Shown one piece after another: positions 40,106-52,900 of a stretch of DNA of 64,000 nucleotides. Both the position numbers and the translations under genes were made by a program. Every line of letters begins with the position of its first letter. The first letter of the stretch is position 1. Origin of the DNA: Mesostigma viride. Its lineage: Eukaryota > Streptophyta > Mesostigmatophyceae > Mesostigmatales > Mesostigmataceae. The stretch lies in the NCBI GenBank assembly GCA_009746045.1, contig RPFO01000213.1, positions 10,342,858-10,406,857 on the forward strand, read 5' to 3'. The notes below the pieces were generated by a model, which was not told the origin of the DNA, did not search any database, and worked only from the letters and a program-made list of their open reading frames with translations.

Positions 40106-42213
40106 AGTCGTTGACAATTTGCTATTTTTTTAGAATTTCACGTTTTCTCAGCGACGGGGGCTGAGATTAATTAAGAGGTACCTTGAAATTAAATAAGCCG
40201 CATGCCTCCATCAAGATATACTGTTGGAGGTGAGTTTCTATTGGCGTAAATGTGTATTATTGTACGACAACGTTTCAGAGGCGACGGAAAGTACTGAAGT
40301 CGTTGAAAATTTGGCGTCGTAGCTCGAGTTACGGTCCTAGGACGTTTTGCTGTACGAGCAAGTATTTCAACTTTGCTTCGTAAGTCTACTAGAGTTAGTT
40401 CTAAGTGCGTGTCCTTTGGTCGATCCAAAGGCGACAGCGAATGGCCGAATGCGCGTCGCGTCTTTCATAACAGCTGGATGATGGACGAAGGCAAGACGGA
40501 GCGAGAGCACTGCCACCACAAGGAAATCCACCGGCTGTGGCTGGCAGGTGCGGGAGTGCGGGGCGATGGCGACAGGGCCACAGAGGCATTCAGGGATTCT
40601 AACACGTCTTCAGTTCACAAAGTTTCCCTCAGTCCTGGTTGAATATACAAGCACAAAGTCTGTCTAGCGGGTGAATCTGTCCGACGTGATGAAGAAGAGC
40701 GCGATGAAATGAAAGAAAGCTGAGGACAGTGTCAACCGTTAAACTCATAAGGATAGTGGTGGACTATGCAGGGAAGCCCATGCAAGGAACGCCAACGGTG
40801 GTCACGACATTGGTTTATAATCTCAAACGCGACATTTGTTTATAATCTGCCATGTTTTAGGAATCTGCCACGGTTTTACTGTCCGTCATTTTCATGCAGA
40901 AATCTTTTTCAGCCGACGTACCGTCTAATTAGAAGTTTGATCTTTTATGGTCTTGATTTCTTTGTTTCATCGTTGCCTATGCATCTTGTGTGCAGGCAGA
41001 AGGCCATGCAAGGCGAGGTGGGCGTGGACGAGGCTCATACAAGATGAAGATGACGCGGTCGATGACCTAGGGGGGACTTTGTTCCATTCTAGTCGGCATT
41101 TAGCAAGACACCGAGCGTTTAAACTAGGGAGGGTACAAAGCGCAACAAGACCAAGTTTTCTGGCATGTTTGGGTATCCTGAAATCGGAAAATTAAGATGG
41201 GTTCGACATTTAGTATGAACGTTGTATTGACGAAGAAGATCAAGGAAAAAGTAGGAGATACATCGAGTATGTTCCATGAATCTCACACATTGTGTCTCAA
41301 TGCGTACAACTTACGTATACTGGTTCGACCATCATGCAAGGATGAGCGCGAGCCAAACCTTATTAAGAAGCTATCACATATGATGAAGACTGGCCACTTG
41401 TCTGCATGGTTGGGAAACCAAATTCCTGCATGGTTGGCAGGAGAGTGTACTATGGAAGGGGTCTGGACTATCCCCGTGCGCAATCTGCTTTTGAGATCAT
41501 AGTAGCGCCAAAGTTGGGTAACCACTCACTGCATGTGATTGCACGTGCCATAAAGCCAGCGCTGTTAGAGTCATGGACGCCATCCTCAATGAGGTGAGTC
41601 GGCCTCGCAACAATTACTTGGATGATGACTCCCTCATTGAGAAAGTGGTACACAACCGCAATAACAAGGCGCAGCAGCAACGCCCTATTCGGGTGGACAG
41701 CGATAGCGAGTCGCGTGAGTCTGAACTGGAGCAGAAAACCCAGCACATGTGAATGCAGAAATGTGTGCCATGGTATTATGTGATTTCATGAGGTCTATGT
41801 GAAAACAGATATGCATGTCTAGATATGGTGTGTTTTGATGAGACATACGGCTTCAGCATGAAAGCTTTACCTGGGTGACTTAAAATGGCTGTGTAACTTA
41901 TTTTTTAATGAAAAACCACTTTTTTGATTTAATCCTATAAACGAGAAACGAGAAAAATACGCCTCGAGCCAACAGTAGAAAAGCTCAAGTACACTACCGC
42001 CTCGTCTGCCATTACAGTAGAGGACAGCTCGGATGAGGATTACATCCCCATCTAGTGCTTAACGGTTGGGGGATGATGCAGACGATATTTGTTTAAACTT
42101 TTATGTAATTATTTTTCTAATGAATTAGCATAGCACTCCGTGGCATGCCTTTGCACATGACACGCAAGTACTTACTTACTTAATTAGTTAGTTAACTAAT
42201 TAATAAAAATTAA
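40106..42213. other. Unassigned region between two (TTAA)n tracts
   Basis: No recognised gene. Possible exons in the plus sense are 40476-40552 (cataacag acceptor, GGCAG|GTGCGG donor, LDDGRRQDGARALPPQGN) and a short terminal-looking frame ending VEDSSDEDYIPI at 42054. These are suggestions only. Confidence 0.3.
41573..41752 (+). CDS. Small hypothetical ORF, acidic C-terminus
   Basis: 59 aa beginning MDAILNEVSRPRNNYLDDDS and ending in RVDSDSESRESELEQK..HM. The frame is open upstream to about 41528 (ACDCTCHKASAVRV), so it may be the last exon of a longer gene or transposon protein. The DSDSESRESE stretch resembles CK2-type acidic serine clusters. The family is not recognised. Confidence 0.25.
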   Translation: MDAILNEVSRPRNNYLDDDSLIEKVVHNRNNKAQQQRPIRVDSDSESRESELEQKTQHM

Positions 42214-42217
42214 TTAA

Positions 42218-44500
42218 GGGGAGGGGACACCCCTAAAGGGCACTTTTCTGGAAACCATACCTATGCATGTGCTAAAAATCCAATGATGATTGGGGACCAT
42301 AAATATGATTAAAAAAAAATTTTCCAGCCACTTGGGGGTGGTACTAGCCCCCACCATACACCGGTTACGCGCTAAAAATAGAAAAAGACGCTATTTTAGT
42401 CACATTTTTCCTAGGACAATGGGCAAACATATTGGGACCAAATCACATATTCCCGCATAGTTCCCCCACTTTTGAGAAAGTCTGCCTAATTGGGACCAAT
42501 ACATAAGCATGGATGCACCAGTTATTAATTTTCCCGCAAAAAGGGTCCTTTTTTAATGAAAAAAAAATAAATCAAATCATAAACACTTCAAATGTTGCCA
42601 TACCATATATTCCCAAATACTAGAGAGGGGGGGACATGCAGCCCCAAAATTTCAGGTCATTCTGACCACCACAGCTCCAGTTATTAACGTTCTTAGGTTG
42701 TCACCAATGACGAAGCTAAGGGAGGTTTTAGCCAGTATTTAACCACACTAACACCCCTTTATTCATCCAAGCCACGTGAAAACTGGCCAAACCACACACT
42801 ACCATCCTCTGCACATATGGTACCTCCTATGTTCAAGGTTTGACGACATTCTGACAAGAACTGCCCAAGTTACAACCATTCCAAGACGGCCACCCATGTA
42901 GACGCTACAAGGAAATTAGAGTAACCATTTAGCCACACTAGCACCTCCTTCTTCATCAAAGACATCTGCAAACTGACCAAAGCACACATAATTAACTCTT
43001 GCACGCTGACGGCAACGCATGCTCAATGTGGGGGGTCATTGTGACAAGAACTACTCAAGTTGATGGGTTTCCTATATGACCACCTGACAAGGCGCTAAGA
43101 ACCACTCAGTAAGTTAGTAACACCACAATGCCACTTCATATGCCATCCAACATGCACCAAATCCATGCTGAATATGTTATGAAGTACAAAGGGGTGGCCA
43201 CGCACCTCATACGTCTTCATCGTCCCTCGAGCATGGCCAGCCTTGTAAATATGTGCATAGCCTTGACGATGGTAGCCCTAACATGCCTAAGCAGCATTTC
43301 CTATGTTTCTCCCAGGTTAGAGTGTAAGGTTGATGCCTACCAAGCTAATCAACACAACAACACCTCCTAAACTGTCCTCCCCAGCATGGATGACAAACTG
43401 GGACTATGGAGGGCAAGGAACCAAGTAGGAACATGGTATATATAGCTTGCATGCAGTCATGCATGTCAACCATGGTTGGCTCAGCACATTGTAGTCTTAT
43501 CACATCATCATAACAAAGGAAAGCTCAAACAACCAATGGTGCCTGCTATCTACATGCAGTCACACAAATGCAATATCTCCAACATCATCATCACTATAAC
43601 ACTTCCATCCCTGCACGATAAAATGCAAATAAACAATTGGCGGCCCTTCAGCGCATGAGTGCTGTGATGCCGCTGCGGCCTGCGAAGAGAGGGTGCGTCA
43701 CTCTCACACAACAAGAAGCGTCCATACGCACAACATCCTTGCCACAACACGTTTTATGAAATGCCTTATACCTTCCCGACGAGCTATAGGCTGCGACTTA
43801 AGCGGCCCTGATCACGACATCAACGAAAACAATCTAAAGCTGCCAGTATTCGACAACACAACGGCAAGCGACGGCGAGCTAGCTGGCGGAAACTGCCCAA
43901 AAAGAACGCAAAAAACTTCGAACGATGAGCTCATAGAAGAAAGCACTGATAGCAGATAACATTCGCGACACATCTGTACCTTGCCCTCGTAAATCCCTCG
44001 CCCAGGCGCGCAACAACAGCCGTTCTTCCATGGACAGGTCAGACACGCACTGCGCAGGTCTGAACAATTACTTACCGATAATGGCCGAAAATCTGGCAAA
44101 AACCACCAGCTGGGTTTAGAATTCGATGCTACCGGTATTAATGCCTGCTTCACGGTCAGAACAACCCCCAAAACCGCGATTTTACTGCCGCTATCATGAA
44201 TTCTATTTCATTCCGCGCGACCAAAAAATTCAGATTACCCCCCATGCCGATGGCATAAAAAAACAACAGCGATATTGTAAACCAGCTGATTTCCGCCACA
44301 TACTAACATCATAAACTCATCGTCTTTTAGATTCGAGTAAAATTTTTGCATTTCGCTTGCCCTATTGTGGTAGTTTCGCCTGAACGCAGTCGCCATGGCC
44401 ACTTCCGCAAGGGGTGCGCGCACCGTGCACGTGAAATTTGTGACCTTCGGTTCCGGCGCGAATTTTTTGGCGCCAAAAAATTCGGGGGTGTCCCGTCCCC
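42218..44500 (-). mobile_element. DNA transposon copy 2 with TTAA target duplication
   Basis: Terminal inverted repeats GGGGAGGGGACACCCC (42218-42233) and, inverted, GGGGACGGGACACCCC (44485-44500) differ at one base and are flanked on both sides by TTAA (42214-42217, 44501-44504). TTAA duplication is typical of piggyBac but also expected by chance next to TTAA-rich DNA. Coding remnants on the minus strand (SMEERLLLRAWARDLRGQGT, SAISAFFYELIVRSF; YSSSGRYKAFHKTCCGKDVV) match copy 1. No complete transposase frame is seen and the PHD region is missing, so this copy is non-autonomous. Confidence 0.7.
44459..44484. promoter_or_regulatory. 26-bp perfect palindrome with E2F-type core
   Basis: The palindrome is centred on TTTTTTGGCGCCAAAAAA, near the right terminus of the DNA transposon. 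The core TTTGGCGCCAAA is a double E2F/DP consensus. Copy 1 has the same block with one extra T (39513-39540). A role in transposase binding or in cell-cycle-linked transcription is inference. Confidence 0.55.
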
Positions 44501-44504
44501 TTAA

Positions 44505-45230
44505 TGAATGGGTTGCTTGCATGATTAATTAGTTAACTAAAGCTGATATCGTTTTAGTAACTTGTTGCTATTCTGCACTGATCTCCATGTGAGGTCAAAG
44601 CGCGCCCGGGCTGGGCAGGCCTTGTTGCCAGCTAATTACCTATTCGATGTCAAGGAGACAACCAGCGCACGCCAGAAATCGGGAGAATCCGGATCGACCA
44701 TCCGATGTATCCACCTGATGCATGCCAGGCCTCCCAACGCCAGCGCCAATGACTTTACAGCCCCGTTGAGGAAGGGAGGTTGTCAAGGTTACTTCCAACA
44801 CTGGTTCAAAATTACAAAGACCATTCACAGAGGCAGAAGCAAAGTCCAGAGTACCATCACAAAATTAGTGCATGAACATGATCCACAAAAGTGGCGTGGC
44901 CCAGCGCATGTCTGCAGCCTATCACACCCACACTGAAACCAAAACCATTTTCTACCCGAAGCCCGCATGATTCGATCAGTCCTCGGCCTGTCCTGTTCAG
45001 GATGCTGCTAAGAAAAATAAATGGGCTACCGCAAAACATTAAGTGGCTTGCAGCATATGGCCTTCCCCACACCCAAGCTCCTCGCCTGTGCTAATTTAAA
45101 AGTGCCCAGTCAAAGCAAGCCTCCAGAAAAGTATTAGGGAGGGAGCGGGGGGGGGGGACAAACATGATGCTTCCTTCCTAACGAGGCATACTAGCTGTTT
45201 CCACCCACCGCACAGCTGCTGTGGGCAGGA
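44505..45230. other. Intergenic region with dispersed repeat copy
   Basis: 44650-44700 is another copy of the AAGGAGACAACCAGCGCACG repeat. No gene is recognised. Confidence 0.4.
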
Positions 45231-45232
45231 GG

Positions 45233-46341
<1,109 letters not shown>

Positions 46342-46931
46342 TAATGCATATCAGAGCATAACCCATGGAAGCAATACGCTGCCTTGCCCGCACCCTGCGT
46401 TGCAGCGCTGAACCGCCTAATAGCCTGCACCCATCGCAGTGCGGTGCGTGGTTCCACACAATCGCCCGCACTCCGCCGTAGGCAACGCAGGCCATAAATG
46501 CCTTGCAAGCGCCCGCCGCTGGCTGTCTCATTCAGTTCTTTGGGGCTGCTTGAATCTAGCAAAATGGCTGCTTTCTAGCTATCTTTATATTGCTGTTTGA
46601 TGTGCTTTACAGCCATCCCAAGGAACTACTTTCACTACATTTTGGGCGCAGCGCCCGCATAGCTGCCATCAGTGACCGCAGGATGCCGTGACTCGTGGGC
46701 AATCATGGCCTGAGCCTTAACACACATGGCCACTTGAGACGACAGTGCGTCTGCAACAATGCAGGGACAGGCACGATCACCTCGAGACAAATAACAACGA
46801 TTCAACACGACTACGCTTACAACTCGACAGTTACATTTATAACTGAATCACTATCCAAGAAGTTTTATTTTAAAGATAAGCATTCGATTTGACCGGACCA
46901 AACGCTCCTGGTGATGGATTAGCGCTAATAC

Positions 46932-49900
46932 CTTGATGGATTTGTCGTCCGACCCGCTGATGAGGAGCCCGTTCAGTGACGCCAGGCAATGGACCGGCGC
47001 CGAGTGCGTAGCCGCGAGCGCTGTCAGTTGCTTGCCGGTTGCCAGGTCCCACACCTGCCGGCCCAAACAAAAGACGCCAAGGGGATTCCGACAGAGGCAT
47101 CTCGTACGAGAGGGCACAGGGGAAAGTACACAGGATGCCTTATTCTTAGCACCGATTGGGCTCCCCCGAGCCATGAGCAGGCACCCACCCATGGGCGGAA
47201 AACTTCGGACCAAGCAACACGTCTGAGTTTGGGCAAGAAAGAAACCTGGCTTTGCTTTCTCCTGAGAATCCTCATCGACGTGTGCGTTGGATGCATGACG
47301 CTTGCTTCATGTGGCAGCACCTTGATTTATGAATGTACCGCATTACTGGCTGGGCATGAGACACAAGCAACCTCTCCACCAAGGCGCCGCATCGTTATCC
47401 TTACGCCCCCTCTGTACCACACATCCAGCTGCTCCCCTATGTTTGGATCCTTGGGATAGAGGGATAGAGGGAAACGCACGATGGCATGGAAGGCAATTGC
47501 GCTCTCGCCCCCTGCAGCTAGCAGCTCACAGAAAGCTGCCAGACGGCGTGCTATACTGCTTGGGCTTCCTAGGCAGGTAGAACATCTTGGTCGATGCTAT
47601 CTATTATTGATGATAAAATAACTAATTATGACTATGGAATATTGAGAGTGCAGCAGATAGGAAACTGGTCATCAAAGAAACATAAATCCATTAAGATGAC
47701 CCATGATACCGTGTATTGTTACATGTTAAAACAAGATGACCCACGAGATCGATGAACGAGCCGCCAGAGAACTAGCCAAACACACCAACTACATGTAGCC
47801 AAACAAACCAATGACACGACCGATGGGGAGGCAACCAGCCGCCCCCCCCCAAGCTAACTACCTAGGAAGCCTCTAGCCTACCTAGCAAGACAGTTAGCCC
47901 GGCCTGTGCGGGTTTGTAATGGCAGATAGGTGGCTAGTTCTTCCCTAGCAAGACAGTTAGCCCGGCCTGTGCGGGTTTGTAATGGCAGATAGGTGGCTAG
48001 TTCTTCCCTAGCAAGACAGTTAGCCCGGCCTGTGCGGGTTTGTTATGGCAGATAGGTGGCTAGTTCTTCCCTGCTCGCTCCTACTGCCGGGCAGCCGCTA
48101 GTGCCATGCAACAAAAAGTAGGAAGGCATGCGTATGTAGGCACCGATTCCTGGAATGTTAGTTATTTTATCATCAATAATAGATAGCATCGACCAAGATG
48201 TTCTACCTGCCTAGGAAGCCCAAGCAGTATAGCACGCCGTCCGGCAGCTTTCTGTGAGCTGCTAGCTGCAGGGGGCGAGAGCGCACTTGCCTTGCATGCC
48301 ATCATGCGTTTCCCTCTATCCCTCTATCCCAAGGATCCAAACATAGGGGAGCAGCTGGATCTGTGGTACAGAGGGGGCGTAAGGATAACGATGCGGCGCC
48401 TTGGTGGAGAGGTTGCTTGTGTCTCATGCCCAGCCAGTAATGCGTACGAGGGTCATTAATGAGTGCGTACGAGCAGCACGTGCATGCTCATCATTAAATC
48501 AAGAACAACGGGGAGCCTGACTACGACAACAACAACCACATCCTGCACAGCAACAACAAGAGTGAGTTGCGGGATTTTATGTACGTGGTTTTCCTAATTT
48601 TTTTTCACCTGGCATGTTGAGGATTCATCCCTTTTGCGTCATGCTCGGAGTAGCGTGAGGCAGTGAGCGTAACGGTGCATTGGTGGTGTATGGGGTGGCT
48701 GAGTGATGTCGTCAATTGTCACTCACAACAATGCAATCAATGTGGTTCGTTATTGTTCGCATGCGGGTGCAGGTCACGAGGAGTGCTTAAGACGCGGTTC
48801 CACACCAATCGGCGAACAAAACACATGAGGGAGGGTTTAGCCACCTCGTGTTTTGTTCGCCGATTGGTGTGGAACCGCGTCTTAAGCACTCCTCGTGACC
48901 TGCACCCGCATGCGAACAATAACGAACCACATTGATTGCATTGTTGTGAGTGACAATTGACGACATCACTCAGCCACCCCATACACCACCAATGCACCGT
49001 CACGCTCACTGCCTCACGCTACTCCGAGCATGACGCAAAAGGGATGAATCCTCAACATGCCAGGTGAAAAAAAATTAGGAAAACCACGTACATAAAATCC
49101 CGCAACTCACTCTTGTTGTTGCTGTGCAGGATGTGGTTGTTGTTGTCGTAGTCAGGCTCCCCGTTGTTCTTGATTTAATGATGAGCATGCACGTGCTGCT
49201 CGTACGCACTCATTAATGACCCTCGTACGCATTACTGGCTGGGCATGAGACACAAGCAACCTCTCCACCAAGGCGCCGCATCGTTATCCTTACGCCCCCT
49301 TTGTACCACAGATCCAGCTGCTCCCCTATGTTTGGATCCTTGGGATAGAGGGATAGAGGGAAACGCATGATGGCATGCAAGGCAAGTGCGCTCTCGCCCC
49401 CTGCAGCTAGCAGCTCACAGAAAGCTGCCGGACGGCGTGCTATACTGCTTGGGCTTCCTAGGCAGGTAGAACATCTTGGTCGATGCTATCTATTATTGAT
49501 GATAAAATAAATAATTATGACTATGGAATATTGAGAGTGCAGCAGATAGGAAACTGGTCATCAAAGAAACATAAATCCATTAAGATGACCCATGATACCG
49601 TGTATTGTTACATCCATTTCTGGCCTTGCCTTGCTTTGCATGCATCACCACAAAACATCAAATTTATTACAATATGTGTGCTAGCTCTATACGGTGGAAA
49701 AACACAGACATGTCTACCAGATGGCAACACGGCCATCTGTATGCTAGGGTGAGCACACTATGTGAATGTGCAGGGCCAGCCCACAGCAGCTGTGCCCCTG
49801 CTCTACCCCTTTTGCCAGGGTGGGTGGGTGGGAGGCAAAAGAAACAACCTGCTTCCCTAGAATGGAAGCCCACCCTTTATAGCAACCACCTCTCCAGCCA

Positions 49901-52900
49901 ACCCCTACCTGGGTGGCTGGGGTACGGGTGCCAGCACAAAAAATATTTTTTCTAAAATTATTTTTTCTTTTGGTGCTATACGGCGTTGCATTCTCCGCTC
50001 AGCAGGTTAGTCATAGATAAAATGAGCATAGCTCACCAAATCCATTTCTGGCCTTGCCTTGCTTTGCATGCATCACCACAAAACATCAAATTTATTACAA
50101 TATGTGTGCTAGCTCTATACGGTGGAATAACACAGACATGTCTACCAGATGGCAACACGGCCATCTGTATGCTAGGGTGAGCACACTATGTGAATGTGCA
50201 GGGCCAGCCCACAGCAGCTGTGCCCCTGCTCTACCCACATCTCCTTACATGGCTAACAGCCGAAAATACGTAGGACATGCAAAAAAGAAAACTTAAACTA
50301 CCTAGCTATGGGGGTACTTTGTCCCAACCCAGGTTCACCCTCGGGTTAGTTAAACCATTTCCCCCCTGACCTCCCACACAAGGGTGAGGTCAGTTGATAG
50401 CTAAAAGACGAGAGATAAAAACAGGAGGACGTCAAAACTCGACGCCACCGAAGTGGCGCCGGAAAGCCGCTGGGTCAAAACCCAGGGCCTGAGCCCAGAG
50501 GGCGGGTGGGATGTCGCGCCCCAGGAGGCTGCGGTGGAGGCCAATGTAGCGCGTGACCGAGAGGGCCGAAGCCCACCGGCCGCGCAGCTGGATGGCCTCC
50601 GGCGACTCGCCAGCGATGGCGTCGTGCGTCGCCCCCCCATGCCGGAGGCTGTGAAAAGAAAACATCCCTGGGATGCCCATGCGGGCCTGCACAGCCTCCC
50701 ACTGCTGCCTAGCCTGGCTGTACGTTAAGCCCGAAAGAGGAGTGCATCCGGGGGCTGGCCAGCCGTCAGACGTCGCAGGAGCCACAAAGAAAGTGGATCC
50801 CGGACGAGGACGTGCTGGGCCGCCCCCTGCGCAGTTTTGGGGTTGCGCAGCACAAGGGCACCGACCATGGGCCCTGGCTCGAGAAGGGGGTGGCCGGGAT
50901 GAGCCACATCCCGAACCCGCAGCCCTAGCGCCTCGCTAATGCGTAAATACTGCTGGAAAGCAATAATAATCAACGCACTCAAATGCACCTGTCGACGTGA
51001 AACTAGCAACAGGGCAGTGAAATAGCAAAGGCGCCAGGGCATAGGCGGAGGGCTGACAGCCGGAACAAGCCGCTGCCAACCTGCTAGCAGGCGGTCCGCC
51101 AGTACCCAATTCCGAACAATGTCGGGGTAGTACAGGTGCAGACAGGCCTTGGCATGCTGGCATAAGGTACGCCCCCGCCCGCCTCTGGCATGGTAGACAG
51201 CAGAAATCCACTCACAGAAAATGGCTTCCGCGTCAGCTGGGTCGACAGGGCCAGGTGGCGCCCACGCCACGTAGACAGCCGCCGCACGCCGGTACGCTGG
51301 CAAGGTAGACACAGGGTTGACTGTGCCCTCCAAAAGTGCCAAGTCCCGAGGGCGTCGCGCCCCCTCAGGCCCAGGGTTGGGATGCACGTCACCACACCGG
51401 GTCAAGTCAGGAACCCAAGCGCCACGCCGACTGGCCTTGTCAGCTGGGTTGTGGTCGGTAGCCACCCAGACCCAGTGGCTCTGCATGTCGCCAGCCAGTG
51501 ACAGAGCGCAGTAGCGCCGAACCAGCTGGTTGAGGCGGTAGGAAGACGACCGCCCTCTGACAAACGCCCCCACCACAGCACTGGAGTCTACGAGCCGGAC
51601 GACTCGCTTACCTCGACACGCCTTGGTCCGGCACGACCACTCGACCCCCTGTGTCGCAGCAATCGCCTCCTTGACGTTGATGTGGTTAGGCTGCCCCCGC
51701 CACCGGTAGGACAGTGCCGTACGCCAGTGGCCACTATCCAGCAGGCTGTAGTCCCCCTCCTCCATGCGCTCCAGGTCCCAGTCCTCCCCAGACGTTAAAG
51801 CTGTCGTCCGCCACCCCCGCGCTTCGCGCCGGGTCGCCAGCCGGGCACAATCGGCCCCAGGCAGGTCCCTGTAGACCACCCCACCGCCGGAGCCGCTCGC
51901 ATCACTTGCGACGACCCGGTCAGAAAGGGGCCGGGCCCTGGCCGCCCTCAAAAAGGGGGCCAGGTCGATCGCCGCCTGAAGCTCCTGGCGGGCCCCCGCA
52001 GGGAGGCGCCAGCGGCGCCCAGGCAGGGAGGCATTCATGGCTGCTAGCAGCCGGTACGTCTCAGACCACACCGAAAGCATGGGGCGGCACAGCAGATGCA
52101 TCCACACCCACTTCCCAAGCACAGAACTAAGTTCGCGGTAGTATGTAAACCCGCGATCTAAGATTCTATGAGTAGCGCGATAACTGCCACCACACGCTCA
52201 GGAACAGGCACCACGTCACCATCTTTGGTGAATGACCCCACCGCCTGCACACCAGTCTGCTCTGCTGTCGCCCGTACCACCTTGTCAGACTTCTGCACCA
52301 GCCCAACAGCGGCGTAGGCAGCCTGAACACGATCTAGCTGCTGATTCACCCCATCCACCGACGCACAGTGGGTGAAATGGAGGTCATCGATCGTCACAGC
52401 ATGCATACCTTCCAGATCCTGCCGAGATTCGAAGCACGGCGAGGGCGCCAAGGGCGCAGCAGGGTCCTCCTCCAGCCTCAGCCGGACGGTCTCCCCCGCC
52501 TCGTTGGCCTCCGCCACCAGGATCAGCGCGGACATGTTGATGCTCAGCCCACGACTAGCCTCCAACGGCGGCTTGGGGCCACAGCGGTACAACACAGACT
52601 GATGCACACACTGGGCCACGGCGACGGCCAGCTTGTTGCCCATTGGCCAGCACAACATCCACGGCCACACCTTCCGACGAGCCCCACTCAGGCCCACCAG
52701 ATCCGACCACACCGGCATCCACGCACAGTACCGCCGCATCCAAACTGGCAGGCGGAGTCTGTTGTAGTACGAATCCAAATCTGATACGCCCCCAAAAACA
52801 TCCTCCCCAGCGCGCGTGGGCAAATCGCAAATCACGCCAAGGTGTGGTAAAAAAGCGGGCATAGGATCTGGTAGTGGCATGTTGCCACGCCGGTTGTCCA

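Noticed and set aside
48663-49009. Identical 90-codon frames on both strands
   Set aside because: Mirror images within the palindrome; no homology recognised.
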